64,000 bases of DNA from Cohnella sp. GbtcB17 (GCF_019091135.1 NZ_JAGXJW010000005.1:1-64000), one strand, 5' to 3'; positions 1 through 7,056 are shown, counted from the first letter of the stretch. Numbers and translations are program-made. Notes: generated by a model from the sequence alone, not told the origin.

Positions 1-381
1 GTGCTGGGGGTGCGTGAAGGCGGGGCCAACTCGCATAAGGGATTAGGCTGGGAGCGGTTTACGGATGCCGTCGTCGCGGCGCTCAACGAACGGGAAGAGC
101 CGCTTGTGTTTATTTTGTGGGGCAGCCATGCGCAGAAGAAGGCCGCGTTTATCGACAAGCGCAAGCATTTTGTGATCGCTTCCGCGCATCCGAGTCCGCT
201 GTCCGCCCACAACGGATTTTTCGGCAGCAAGCCGTTTTCCAGGGCAAACGACTACTTGAAGGAAGCCGGTCTTGAACCGATCGATTGGTGCGTGCCTGAG
301 CTGGCGGGAGAAGAGCGGGAGCATATGCGGCTGGAAACGGCGGCGTCGGCCGAGCGATTCGATTCGGACCCCCGCGTTTGA
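1..381 (+). CDS. ung: Uracil-DNA glycosylase, C-terminal part (5' end outside window)
   Basis: Excises uracil from DNA at the start of base-excision repair. The window opens inside the gene: the first residues, VLGVREGGANSHKG, match the internal LTVR...ANSHKGKGW segment of family 1 enzymes, so the initial GTG is not a true start and roughly the first 100 residues are missing. The diagnostic leucine-loop motif HPSPLSAHNGFFG is at residues 63-75 of the visible part, with the catalytic-site histidine at its start. The C-terminal tail of about 25 residues is longer and more acidic than usual. A hairpin at 402-442 follows the stop and is shared with the convergent SLH gene. Confidence 0.95.
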   Translation: MLGVREGGANSHKGLGWERFTDAVVAALNEREEPLVFILWGSHAQKKAAFIDKRKHFVIASAHPSPLSAHNGFFGSKPFSRANDYLKEAGLEPIDWCVPELAGEEREHMRLETAASAERFDSDPRV

Positions 382-401
382 ACCGGCCAAAGGAAAAAAC
401 G

Positions 402-442
402 AAAAAACGAGCCGTCGGGGATTTCCCCGGCGGCTCGTTTAA
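402..442. terminator. Bidirectional intrinsic terminator between ung and the SLH gene
   Basis: The inverted repeat AACGAGCCGTCGGGGA / CCCCGGCGGCTCGTT has a 3-4 nt loop. It has an A-run on its left (a U-run for the minus-strand SLH gene) and a short T-run on its right for ung. Confidence 0.8.
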
Positions 443-452
443 GCATGGCCGT

Positions 453-1385
453 TTATTGGGCTTCGCCCCCGAGAACCGGGGTGTAGCCGTTGCTGACGTA
501 GACGGATGCCTTGACTGTCGTGATCACTTGCGGATAAAGAGCTGCCGGATCGGGCTTCAAAATCCGGTAGGTGACGATCGCCTGCTTATCCTTGAACGCG
601 ACGTTCGCGATCTCGATCCCGTAGCCCGGATGCGGGGCCTGGGCGGATACCGTCACTTTTTGCGCTTCGCTGCCGTACGCCTCGCTCGTCAGCTTCAAGT
701 CGGTCAGCGGAGATACCGGCTGCTCAGGCTCCGCAGGCGGCAGCGGCTGCGTGTTTTTGACGAACGAAAGCGCTTTGGCGAGGATGACCGCTGCTTCGCT
801 GCGGGTGATCGCGTCCTTCGGACGGAATTTTCCGTTGTTATCGAGCGAAGCGATTTTTCCGATCAGCAGCTTTTGAACGCTGTCCATGTACGTTTTCGTG
901 ACTTTATCTTCGTCCTTGAACGTTTGGTACATCTCGATCCACGCATAGTCGCCTTTTTTGCTGATCGCTTTAAAAACCCAGTGCGCGAATTGCTCGCGCG
1001 TCACTTTGCCGTTCGGGTCGATATCGCGCGGAATCTCGAGTCCGTTCAGGTTCGCGACGATGAAGGCTTTGGCGTAGTAAGCATCGTCCTTAACCTTCGT
1101 ATAGAAGTCGCTCGCTTTCGGCTCCTTGATGAACCGAATGTTGTCGATGTTGAGACCGAAGCCGTTCACGATGAGCAGGACGGCCGACTGCGCCGTGAGC
1201 GCGCTTTTCGGCTTGAACATCCCGCTGCCGTCGCCTTTGATCAAACCTTTCTTTTGAAGTTGCTCGATGTAGCTTTTGCCTGCGTCCTTCTGAATGTCGT
1301 TGAAGGCGAACGCCGAACCGCTTGCAGTCAAGGTGAGCAGCAAGACGGCGAGTAGAACGAACAAGCTCTTGTACGACTTTTTCAT
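453..1385 (-). CDS. Secreted protein with S-layer homology (SLH) domains
   Basis: Exported protein of 310 aa, probably held on the cell wall by SLH repeats that bind pyruvylated secondary wall polymer. An N-terminal signal peptide (MKKSYKSLFVLLAVLLL, cleavage near ASGSAFA) is followed by three SLH-like repeats at about residues 25-200, containing FNDIQKDAGKSYIEQL, the GLIKGDGSGMFKP turn and ITRSEAAVILAKAL. A proline-rich linker leads to a short beta-rich C-terminal domain of unknown role. The start is the ATG at 1385: GAGGAGGA lies 7 nt upstream of it, but only 1 nt from the alternative ATG at 1391. The family is certain; the function of the last 90 residues is not. Confidence 0.88.
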   Translation of the reverse strand: MKKSYKSLFVLLAVLLLTLTASGSAFAFNDIQKDAGKSYIEQLQKKGLIKGDGSGMFKPKSALTAQSAVLLIVNGFGLNIDNIRFIKEPKASDFYTKVKDDAYYAKAFIVANLNGLEIPRDIDPNGKVTREQFAHWVFKAISKKGDYAWIEMYQTFKDEDKVTKTYMDSVQKLLIGKIASLDNNGKFRPKDAITRSEAAVILAKALSFVKNTQPLPPAEPEQPVSPLTDLKLTSEAYGSEAQKVTVSAQAPHPGYGIEIANVAFKDKQAIVTYRILKPDPAALYPQVITTVKASVYVSNGYTPVLGGEAQ

Positions 1386-1468
1386 GATCATGTCCTCCTC
1401 GTATGGATGGTTTTCCCGAACGCTCATCCACTCAAACGCACGCATGAGCCGAAAGGTTGCAGAAGACG

Positions 1469-1493
1469 AAAAAGGAAGCCCTCGCGGGCTTCC
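1469..1493 (-). terminator. Terminator downstream of tRNA-Val copy 1
   Basis: On the minus strand, GGAAGCCC-GCGA-GGGCTTCC is followed directly by TTTTT. It lies 14 nt past the tRNA 3' end. Confidence 0.85.
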
Positions 1494-1506
1494 GGAAAGT
1501 TAAGAA

Positions 1507-1582
1507 TGGTGATCTGAACAGGTATCGAACCTGTGACCCCTACCCTGTCAAGGTAGTGCTCTCCCAGCTGAGCTATCAGATC
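1507..1582 (-). tRNA. tRNA-Val (anticodon GAC), copy 1
   Basis: A complete 76-nt cloverleaf on the minus strand. The acceptor stem GATCTGA/TCAGATC is perfect, the D-arm is GCTC/GAGC, the anticodon stem CTACC/GGTAG carries loop TTGACAG (anticodon GAC, decoding GUC/GUU), and the T-stem ACAGG/CCTGT carries the canonical loop TTCGATA. Discriminator A and CCA are encoded. It has its own promoter and terminator, so it is a single-gene transcription unit. Confidence 0.95.
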
Positions 1583-1604
1583 ATGTGTGGTGGCGACTTG
1601 ATTG

Positions 1605-1633
1605 ATTATAGAGGAAGATTGACGTGCTGTAAA
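1605..1633 (-). promoter_or_regulatory. Sigma-A promoter of tRNA-Val copy 1
   Basis: TTTACA (-35) and TATAAT (-10) are separated by 17 nt on the minus strand. The -10 ends 22 nt before the first tRNA base. Confidence 0.75.
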
Positions 1634-1649
1634 GTGTTTTTCGGAAAAA

Positions 1650-1715
1650 AATTAAAAAATAAAGAGAGTCCGAATCGGCGAGCGGACTGTGCGTTATTCC
1701 CGCCGATTCGAACTC
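1650..1715 (-). terminator. Terminator of the small secreted-protein gene
   Basis: A 15-bp stem, GAGTTCGAATCGGCG with CGCCGATTCGGACTC (one mismatch), is followed on the minus strand by a T-rich tract. Confidence 0.75.
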
Positions 1716-1722
1716 GATCGCA

Positions 1723-2145
1723 TTACGTTTTTTTCTTCGCTTCGGCCGTCCAGGAACGGTTGATTTGTTCCTTCAGATGAACGCGTTCCTTGTCGAGCAG
1801 CTTGCTGATCAACTGGTCCTCGCTCATGCCTTTGGCTTTGCCGATTTGAGCGATCGATTTGCCCTTTTTCAGCTCGTCGATCAGCTGCGGCGGCGTCATG
1901 CCGAGCACCTCCGCGATATCGTTCAGGCGGCGATGGTGCTTGCGCCCGTGGTGATGCCCTTCGCGATGCACGCGTTCGGCGTGTGGGGCCGGCAGGGCTG
2001 AGGCAGGCGTTTGGAGCTGCTGTCCGGCTGTCGGCCAGTCTCCGGCGGGCGATTCGGCGTTGGCCTTGCCTGCCGTCGTCGGAGAGACGAGAGCGAGCAG
2101 CAGCACCGCCGCGAATAGCACGTTGCGGCGAGAAGCTTTTAACAT
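1723..2145 (-). CDS. Small secreted protein with a His-rich linker and LGMTPPQL helical motif
   Basis: A 140-aa protein starting 8 nt after a good GAAGGAGGG Shine-Dalgarno. It has a signal peptide (RRNVLFAAVLLLALVSPTTAGKANA, predicted cleavage after ANA), a Pro/Ala-rich spacer, a His/Arg-rich stretch (HREGHHHGRKHHRR, about residues 60-73) and a compact helical C-terminus. The C-terminus has two related helix-turn-helix-like units: IAEVLGMTPPQLIDELKKGK and IAQIGKAKGMSEDQLISKLL. Secreted proteins with LG-[ML]-T-P-x-x-L units are common in Paenibacillaceae, but I know of no assigned function. The His cluster could bind metal or acidic polymers (inference). It sits exactly between two tRNA-Val genes. 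Confidence 0.75.
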   Translation of the reverse strand: MLKASRRNVLFAAVLLLALVSPTTAGKANAESPAGDWPTAGQQLQTPASALPAPHAERVHREGHHHGRKHHRRLNDIAEVLGMTPPQLIDELKKGKSIAQIGKAKGMSEDQLISKLLDKERVHLKEQINRSWTAEAKKKT

Positions 2146-2293
2146 GGTGAAATTCCCTCCTTCGGTTCTTATTGTGAGCAGGAGAGAGTGACTTTAAACG
2201 GGGTGAAAAGAAATGACAGGAAAAACGGATCGGGAAGGAGCCGCTACGCAAGGTAGAGGTGAATCAGGAGAAGGGGGAGAGCGGGTGAACGCA

Positions 2294-2324
2294 AATAAAA
2301 AGAAGCCTGTATCGCAAGGCTTCT
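2294..2324 (-). terminator. Terminator downstream of tRNA-Val copy 2
   Basis: AGAAGCCT and AGGCTTCT form a perfect 8-bp stem with an 8-nt loop, followed on the minus strand by TTTTATTT. Confidence 0.8.
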
Positions 2325-2338
2325 ATTATCATTAAGTA

Positions 2339-2414
2339 TGGTGATCTGAACAGGGATCGATCCTGTGACCCCTACCCTGTCAAGGTAGTGCTCTCCCAGC
2401 TGAGCTATCAGATC
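2339..2414 (-). tRNA. tRNA-Val (anticodon GAC), copy 2, with non-canonical T-loop
   Basis: Identical to the copy at 1507-1582 over the acceptor, D, anticodon and T stems, and it also encodes CCA. The T-loop, however, reads ATCGATC instead of TTCGATA. Position 54, almost invariably T in elongator tRNAs and the partner of A58, is A here, and position 60 is C. All stems are intact, and it has a strong promoter and its own terminator, so it is probably transcribed. Whether it is functional, a specialised variant or an early pseudo-tRNA cannot be told from sequence alone. Confidence 0.88.
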
Positions 2415-2434
2415 GTATCGGAAGGAACTCTTAT

Positions 2435-2463
2435 ATAATAGCAGGACAAGCGATCGAAGTCAA
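2435..2463 (-). promoter_or_regulatory. Sigma-A promoter of tRNA-Val copy 2
   Basis: TTGACT and TATTAT are separated by 17 nt on the minus strand, 20 nt before the tRNA 5' end. It is at least as strong as the promoter of copy 1. Confidence 0.75.
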
Positions 2464-2578
2464 CACCCTGTTTTCACAAAATTTAAGGCGAATCGGGATG
2501 AATCGCCCCGACACGGCGTAAAATGATCATGTCAATATCTAGGGTTACAATAGCCGAAAACGGAGGCGCTTCCCGGGA

Positions 2579-2680
2579 ATGGACAATATCCCGCTATTAA
2601 CGCTTTGGCTCCTATTGCTGTTCGGCCTGATCGGCGCCGTGCTGATCGCCGTCGTTCGCCTGCTCGATCGCGAAGGATAG
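2579..2680 (+). CDS. Putative 33-aa single-span membrane protein
   Basis: ATG to TAG encodes MDNIPLLTLWLLLLFGLIGA followed by VLIAVVRLLDREG. It is one hydrophobic helix of about 22 residues ending in a short charged tail, a plausible N-out/C-in miniprotein. A GGAGG lies 12 nt upstream, which is longer than optimal. The gene is followed after 57 nt by the co-oriented lipoprotein gene, so the two may be co-transcribed. I do not recognise the family. Support is the hydrophobic pattern, the ribosome-binding site and the in-frame stop. Confidence 0.5.
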   Translation: MDNIPLLTLWLLLLFGLIGAVLIAVVRLLDREG

Positions 2681-2737
2681 AAGCGGAGCGATCGGCAAAC
2701 ACTGGGGATATCCGACATCAGAAAAGAGGAATCCCCC

Positions 2738-2959
2738 ATGAACGTTCGCAAGACGAGCTGCGCTCAATGTGCGGCCAAGTTGTTGATGATCGCCGGAACG
2801 GCCGCAACGCTGGCCGGCTGCAGCCTGTTTCCGAAGCCGGACGATACGGCTCCCGTGCTGACGACCGTATACGCGCCCTATGCGCCTTATGCACCTCATG
2901 CGCCGTCCGTCGATCAGGACGTTTATTCGTCGCTGTCGCCTTCCCACTTTTTGGAGTAG
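2738..2959 (+). CDS. Small lipoprotein, function unknown
   Basis: A 73-aa protein with a type II signal peptide. The hydrophobic stretch LLMIAGTAATLAGC ends in a clear lipobox (LAGC), predicting lipidation of Cys28. The mature part is 46 aa and includes a small tandem repeat, APYAPYAPHAP, at about residues 46-56. AGAGGAA lies upstream of the ATG. Cysteines 8 and 11 in the n-region are unusual. Its 3' end overlaps by 37 nt the convergent miniprotein gene ending at 2923. No homologous family is recognised; location on the outer face of the membrane is inferred from the lipobox. Confidence 0.6.
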   Translation: MNVRKTSCAQCAAKLLMIAGTAATLAGCSLFPKPDDTAPVLTTVYAPYAPYAPHAPSVDQDVYSSLSPSHFLE

Positions 2960-3036
2960 GCTTTTTTTGTTACCCAGATCGTCAGCCAGATGATGACGGC
3001 TACGACGATCGCCGCTCCGATCCACAATCCAACCAT
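2923..3036 (-). CDS. Putative 37-aa membrane miniprotein (YtzI-like)
   Basis: The minus-strand frame from ATG at 3036 to TAA at 2923 encodes MVGLWIGAAIVVAVIIWLTI then WVTKKAYSKKWEGDSDE. It is a single hydrophobic helix followed by a TKKAYSKKW juxtamembrane motif that resembles Bacillus YtzI-type peptides (tentative). AGAAGGAGG lies 7 nt upstream of the ATG, one of the best ribosome-binding sites in the window, and is the main reason to accept so short a gene. It overlaps the lipoprotein 3' end on the other strand and lies 54 nt beyond the stop of the MBL hydrolase gene, in the same orientation. Confidence 0.6.
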   Translation of the reverse strand: MVGLWIGAAIVVAVIIWLTIWVTKKAYSKKWEGDSDE

Positions 3037-3090
3037 TCGTTTCGCCTCCTTCTTGGATGAATCGTCCCCGGTCTTTCCGCCCGCTGCAGG

Positions 3091-3819
3091 TCAGAAGCTG
3101 TACAGGCGATGCTGCTCGACAAACGTCATTGTGCCGGTGCGGCCGACGTAAGCCGGCTGGGCGTCTCCGTAGTGCATGAGGTAAATTCTGCGCTGCAGGT
3201 CCTCGGGCAGCGTCAGCAACTGGGGTAGGCAAGTATGTACGACGCCCGGGGATTCCAGCTGACAGTCGTGGAAGATCGTCTCCACGCCTCGCTCATCGAC
3301 AAGCCGCCGAAGCAGCTCGGGCTCGAAGATCATGTCGGACGAGTAGAAAAACGAAGATCCGAACAAGATCGAATAGCTGAGCTTGCCCGGGATATGCGGC
3401 GTTCGCAGCAGCTCCGCGGTAAGCCCGGGCAGTACCTCATAGGGTACGCCTTCGCGGATCGGCCGTACGTCGAAGTAATCGGCGAGCGAGAGCAGGCCTT
3501 CCTGTTCGAGGCCGCCCCGCAGAGAATGCTCCCACAAGATGCCGGTCAGCGTATCTGCGATATATAATGGAATTCGCCGTTTGAACTGGAACTTCAATTG
3601 AAAAGCGAGTTCCTCCAGTCCGCCGACGTGATCCGCGTGAATATGGGTGATCAGCACGCCGTCGAGCTCCGGCAGGGAGATGCCGAGCTTGCGCATGGCC
3701 ACGTGCGCGGTCGTCCCGCAGTCGAGCAGGAGCTTCTTGCCCCCTGCGTATACGATGGCATTGTTATTGTAAAATTCCTTGGCGAACGCGCTTCCGCAAC
3801 CCAACATCCGAATATCCAT
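3091..3819 (-). CDS. MBL-fold metallo-hydrolase (RNase Z/YycJ-like superfamily)
   Basis: A 242-aa metallo-beta-lactamase-fold hydrolase. The metal-binding signature THIHADHVGG (HxHxDH) is at residues 59-68, after a short N-terminal beta region (MLGCGSAF) and LLLDCGTTAH. Further metal ligands are likely the His of the TPHIPG segment and the Asp of FYSSDM. The conserved order suggests a phosphodiesterase-type MBL enzyme, but the substrate cannot be assigned. GGGAGG is 7 nt upstream of the ATG. No signal peptide, so cytoplasmic. Confidence 0.85.
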   Translation of the reverse strand: MDIRMLGCGSAFAKEFYNNNAIVYAGGKKLLLDCGTTAHVAMRKLGISLPELDGVLITHIHADHVGGLEELAFQLKFQFKRRIPLYIADTLTGILWEHSLRGGLEQEGLLSLADYFDVRPIREGVPYEVLPGLTAELLRTPHIPGKLSYSILFGSSFFYSSDMIFEPELLRRLVDERGVETIFHDCQLESPGVVHTCLPQLLTLPEDLQRRIYLMHYGDAQPAYVGRTGTMTFVEQHRLYSF

Positions 3820-4000
3820 CTGCAGCCTCCCGTGACCAGTCCCAACAAGCCTCCGACCGTAAATTCTAAATTACTGTACCATAATTTAAGAGGTTTCAGA
3901 AGATGTCAATTCGCATACCGGACCGGCAGTGGCGTCCGGGCTTTGGCATGCATAAGTTATTCTGGCGCTCCGCACACGGCCGCCGGAGGAGAAGCGCGAG

Positions 4001-4222
4001 ATGAGCAAGCCAGCCAGCCAGAGTAAAAGCGCAAAAGGCGGAGCTAAAAAGAAAGTGCATGCCGAGCATGTCCAGCCGCAGATGAAGGTCGTTTTGTCCG
4101 ACGTATGCGCCGTCTGTCCGACGCCCTGCAGCCGGGGCATCGCTTACCTCGAACGGATGACGAAGCCGGGCGCGCTGGGCAAGGGCGTTCCCTGCGTCCT
4201 TACGCTTCCCAAAAAAGGCTGA
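4001..4222 (+). CDS. Small Cys-motif protein, function unknown
   Basis: A 73-aa protein with a Lys-rich, low-complexity N-terminus (about residues 1-27) and a compact C-terminal region carrying DVCAVCPTPC and a fourth cysteine in GVPCVLT. The CxxCxxxC plus distal Cys could hold zinc or an iron-sulfur centre (inference). GGAGGAG precedes the ATG at a suitable distance. No transmembrane segment. I believe similar short proteins occur in Paenibacillaceae but know no function. Neighbours give no operon clue: the gene upstream is divergent and the one downstream is 211 nt away. Confidence 0.65.
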   Translation: MSKPASQSKSAKGGAKKKVHAEHVQPQMKVVLSDVCAVCPTPCSRGIAYLERMTKPGALGKGVPCVLTLPKKG

Positions 4223-4433
4223 AGCGAACGGGGAAATAAACGGAAGGGGAGAGCATTTCCCGGGCAACCGCATATTCCGAGCCGGCCTGCCGACACTTCG
4301 GATTATCGGTCGAATCGTCCCGAAACTTTAATCTCTCCCCTTACCGCAACTTTTGTGCGCGAACGCGGTATATACGTTTACATAACGGAAAAAAGACCTT
4401 TGTCAACTTGCGGCGAATACGGAGGGATATGTA

Positions 4434-5009
4434 ATGAAGCTGCGCAGGCTTCTGATATTGACGGTCGCGCTCTCGCTGGTCGGCGGCTCCGCCATATACG
4501 CGGACACGATCGCGCAGAAGGTTCGGATCGTCATCAACAAGCAGGAGCTGGACGACCAGGGCATGCTTGAGGACGGCAAGGCGTACGTCGGCGTCCGCAG
4601 CCTGGCCGATCTGATGAAGGCGCTCGTCATTTGGGACGACGCCGCGAAGAAGGTGTCGATCGTCAAGCCGAACGTGCACATGTTTTTGATGGACGGCAGC
4701 AAGCCGTTCGGAGGCGTGGAGCGCGGCAAGAAGAGCTTTAAAGTGTTCTCGCAGGTGGACAATCTGACGACGTCGATCAACGCGTTCAAGGTGACGATCG
4801 CGGACCCTTACGGCGACGAAAAAGAGATCGAGACGCACACGAGCAAAGAAAGCGACTTTCCGACGGACAAGGACAACTTCTGGTTCACGAGCGGCGAGTA
4901 CGCCTACAACTTCAGCAGCGTAGGCAAGTACACGATCCGCTTCTGGATGAAGTCGGCCGACGGCGGCGCGTATCAGGTCGTGTCGGAGAAGACTGTTTTC
5001 GCCAAATAA
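4434..5009 (+). CDS. Secreted protein with copper amine oxidase N-terminal-like (stalk) domain
   Basis: A 191-aa exported protein. The signal peptide MKLRRLLILTVALSLVGGSAIYA is followed by a copper-amine-oxidase-N-like domain at residues 24-75 (VRIVINKQELD, GKAYVGVRSLADLMKA, WDDAAKKVSIV), a module widespread in secreted Paenibacillaceae proteins. It is not a catalytic oxidase domain. The remaining 110 residues look like a beta-sandwich (YNFSSVGKYTIRFWMKS). CGGAGGG precedes the ATG. Surface function unknown. Confidence 0.8.
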   Translation: MKLRRLLILTVALSLVGGSAIYADTIAQKVRIVINKQELDDQGMLEDGKAYVGVRSLADLMKALVIWDDAAKKVSIVKPNVHMFLMDGSKPFGGVERGKKSFKVFSQVDNLTTSINAFKVTIADPYGDEKEIETHTSKESDFPTDKDNFWFTSGEYAYNFSSVGKYTIRFWMKSADGGAYQVVSEKTVFAK

Positions 5010-5031
5010 ACCGCGCCGGGCGCGGATCACG

Positions 5032-5062
5032 CAAGAGCCGCGAGCCTGGATCGCGGCTCTTG
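5032..5062 (+). terminator. Possible terminator after the CuAO-N gene
   Basis: CAAGAGCCGCGA pairs with TCGCGGCTCTTG around a 7-nt loop. No good T-run follows, so it may be only a stabilising hairpin. Confidence 0.45.
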
Positions 5063-5140
5063 GCGCGTCGTTTGACCCGGTACGGGGTTAGTGTTAGGAT
5101 AGGGCGAAGACTAATTTAACCAATGAACGGAGGTTCTCCC

Positions 5141-5431
5141 ATGAGCGACCATGTTCATGACGAAAACTGCGATCACGAGCATGACGAAGCCGTATTCGTC
5201 GTGACCGACGAGGATGGCAACGAGCACGAGATGGTGCTGGTGTATACGTTCGAGAGCGGGGACCAGGCATATGCGGTGCTGCTCGACCGCAACGACCCGG
5301 ACGACGACGGCGTTATCTTCCGAATCGAGGAAGACGGCGAAGACGAAGTCCTGGTCAACATCGAAGACGACGAAGAATGGGAACGCGTCATGAAGGTGTA
5401 CGAGGAGCTGGCCGCGCAAGAAGCGGACTGA
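5141..5431 (+). CDS. DUF1292 protein (YrzB-like)
   Basis: A 96-aa strongly acidic protein of the DUF1292 family (B. subtilis YrzB), function unknown. The N-terminal HVHDENCDHEHDE segment is His/Asp-rich and could chelate metal. The family core follows: FVVTDEDGNEHEMVLVYTFE, YAVLLDRND and a C-terminal EWERVMKVYEEL helix. The start is the ATG at 5141: GGAGG lies 6 nt upstream of it and inside the frame that would begin at 5123. In Bacillus, relatives lie beside alaS/yrrK; here the neighbours differ. Confidence 0.85.
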   Translation: MSDHVHDENCDHEHDEAVFVVTDEDGNEHEMVLVYTFESGDQAYAVLLDRNDPDDDGVIFRIEEDGEDEVLVNIEDDEEWERVMKVYEELAAQEAD

Positions 5432-5441
5432 ACGCTCGCGC

Positions 5442-5501
5442 AAAAAAGCCAATCGGTTCGAATGGGCGACGAAGCCGGCATTCGAACGATTGGCTCTTTT
5501 T
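5442..5501. terminator. Bidirectional terminator between the DUF1292 gene and speA
   Basis: AGCCAATCGGTTCGAATG pairs with CATTCGAACGATTGGCT, with an A-run to the left and CTTTTTG to the right. It can serve both converging genes. Confidence 0.85.
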
Positions 5502-5509
5502 GTGTTCGC

Positions 5510-6979
5510 TCAGGAGATGGCGGTCTCCTCGACGATGACCTTGACGAACTCGACGTTGCGGTCTTCCGGTCCTTTGACGGGGAGCCCGACCTCCAGGTGG
5601 TCGACGATATAGTCGATGTTGTCCTGGGAGATGACTTCTCCGGGGAGCAGGATCGGAATGCCCGGCGGATAGACATAGATAAATTCAGCGATGATCCGGC
5701 CCGCCGACGCGCGGAACGGCACGATCTCCGTCTCGCCGTAGAAGGCGTCTCTCGGCGTGAGGGAGAGGTGCGGAATCTGCGGAATCTCGACGACCAGCTC
5801 CTTGATCTCGCCTTTGCCCATATAAGTGTTCGACAGCTCGCGAAGCGCGGCGAGCAGGATGCCCATCGACTCGTCGTCGTCGCCCGGCGTCACGAGACAC
5901 AAAATATTGTACATATCGCTCAGCTCGACTTCGATGCGGTATCGATCCCGCAGCCAGTTCTCCGCGTCGTAGCCGGTGATGCCGAGGTGGCGGACGTGAA
6001 TCGTCAGCTTGGTCGGGTCATAGTCGAAGGTCGCTTCCTCGCCCAGAATGTCCTCGCCGAAGCAGTAAAGTCCGGCAATCGCATTGATCTCCGCGCGGGC
6101 CTGCGAAGCTCTCGCGACGGCGCCCGCCGCCAGCTCGCGGCCGTTCGTTGCCAGGTGGCGGCGCGCCGCGTCCAGCGAAGCGAGCAGCGGATACGAGGTT
6201 GACGTCGTCGTCAGCAGGCTAAGGATCGTCTGCACGCGCTGGATGTTGACGAGCGCGCCTTTTACGTTGAGCACCGAGCTCTGCGTCATCGAGCCGCCGA
6301 GCTTGTGGACGCTCGTCGCGGCCATGTCGGCGCCGGCGGCCATCGCGGACAGCGGCAGCTCGTCCGAGAAATGGATAAGCGCGCCGTGCGCTTCGTCGAC
6401 GAGCACCGGGATGTCGTATTCGTGAACGAGATCGACGATCTCCTTCAGGTTGGCACATACGCCGTAATAGGTCGGGTTGATAACAAGCACGGCAGCCGCG
6501 TCGGGATGGCGTTCTAGCGCCCTGCGCACCGACTGGGTCGTCACGCCGTGATCGATCCCGAGATTGCGGTCGCGCGCAGGAGACAGGAAGACGGGCCGCG
6601 CGCCCGCAAAGATGATCGCCGACAAAATCGACTTGTGCACATTGCGCGGCACGATGATCTTGTCGCCGTGGCCGCAGACGGACAGGATCATCGCCATGAT
6701 GGCCGTGCTGGTGCCCTGGACGGAGAAGAAGGTCGCGTCCGCGCCGAACGCGTCCGCGGCGAGCCGCTGCGCCTCGAGAATGACGCTCACCGGCTGGTGG
6801 AGGTCGTCGAGCGGCGCAATATTGATCAGGTCGATGTCCAGGACGTTCTGGCCGACGAAGCTGCGGAATTCGGGATCCATGCCCGCGCCTTTCTTGTGGC
6901 CGGGAATGTGGAACTGGACGGGATTGCGTTCCTTGTGGCGCAGCAGCGCGTCGAACAAGGGCGTGCGGGTATGGTCCAC
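5510..6979 (-). CDS. speA: Arginine/lysine/ornithine decarboxylase, PLP-dependent (SpeA type)
   Basis: A cytoplasmic fold-type I PLP decarboxylase (489 aa), closest in sequence to B. subtilis SpeA, which converts arginine to agmatine for polyamine synthesis. The family markers are VQFHIPGHKKGAGMDPEF near the N-terminus, FSVQGTSTAIMAM, DEAHGALIHF and the PLP-lysine motif SVHKLGGSMTQSS, plus the C-terminal ELSDMYNILCLVTPGDD. Homology begins at VDHTRTPLFDALL, so I place the start at the GTG at 6979. The in-frame ATG at 7027 lies upstream of the transcript start implied by the promoter at 7029-7056. Substrate preference (Arg, Lys or Orn) is not certain from sequence. Confidence 0.88.
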   Translation of the reverse strand: MDHTRTPLFDALLRHKERNPVQFHIPGHKKGAGMDPEFRSFVGQNVLDIDLINIAPLDDLHQPVSVILEAQRLAADAFGADATFFSVQGTSTAIMAMILSVCGHGDKIIVPRNVHKSILSAIIFAGARPVFLSPARDRNLGIDHGVTTQSVRRALERHPDAAAVLVINPTYYGVCANLKEIVDLVHEYDIPVLVDEAHGALIHFSDELPLSAMAAGADMAATSVHKLGGSMTQSSVLNVKGALVNIQRVQTILSLLTTTSTSYPLLASLDAARRHLATNGRELAAGAVARASQARAEINAIAGLYCFGEDILGEEATFDYDPTKLTIHVRHLGITGYDAENWLRDRYRIEVELSDMYNILCLVTPGDDDESMGILLAALRELSNTYMGKGEIKELVVEIPQIPHLSLTPRDAFYGETEIVPFRASAGRIIAEFIYVYPPGIPILLPGEVISQDNIDYIVDHLEVGLPVKGPEDRNVEFVKVIVEETAIS

Positions 6980-7028
6980 TATAGTTTCACTGCCTTTCAA
7001 TGCCGAACATAGATTGCGAACAAGCATG

Positions 7029-7056
7029 AGTATAGCAAAACCGCGGGGGATTGCAA
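7029..7056 (-). promoter_or_regulatory. Sigma-A promoter of speA
   Basis: TTGCAA and TATACT are separated by 16 nt on the minus strand. Predicted transcription starts near 7022, downstream of the ATG at 7027, which supports the GTG start. Confidence 0.65.
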
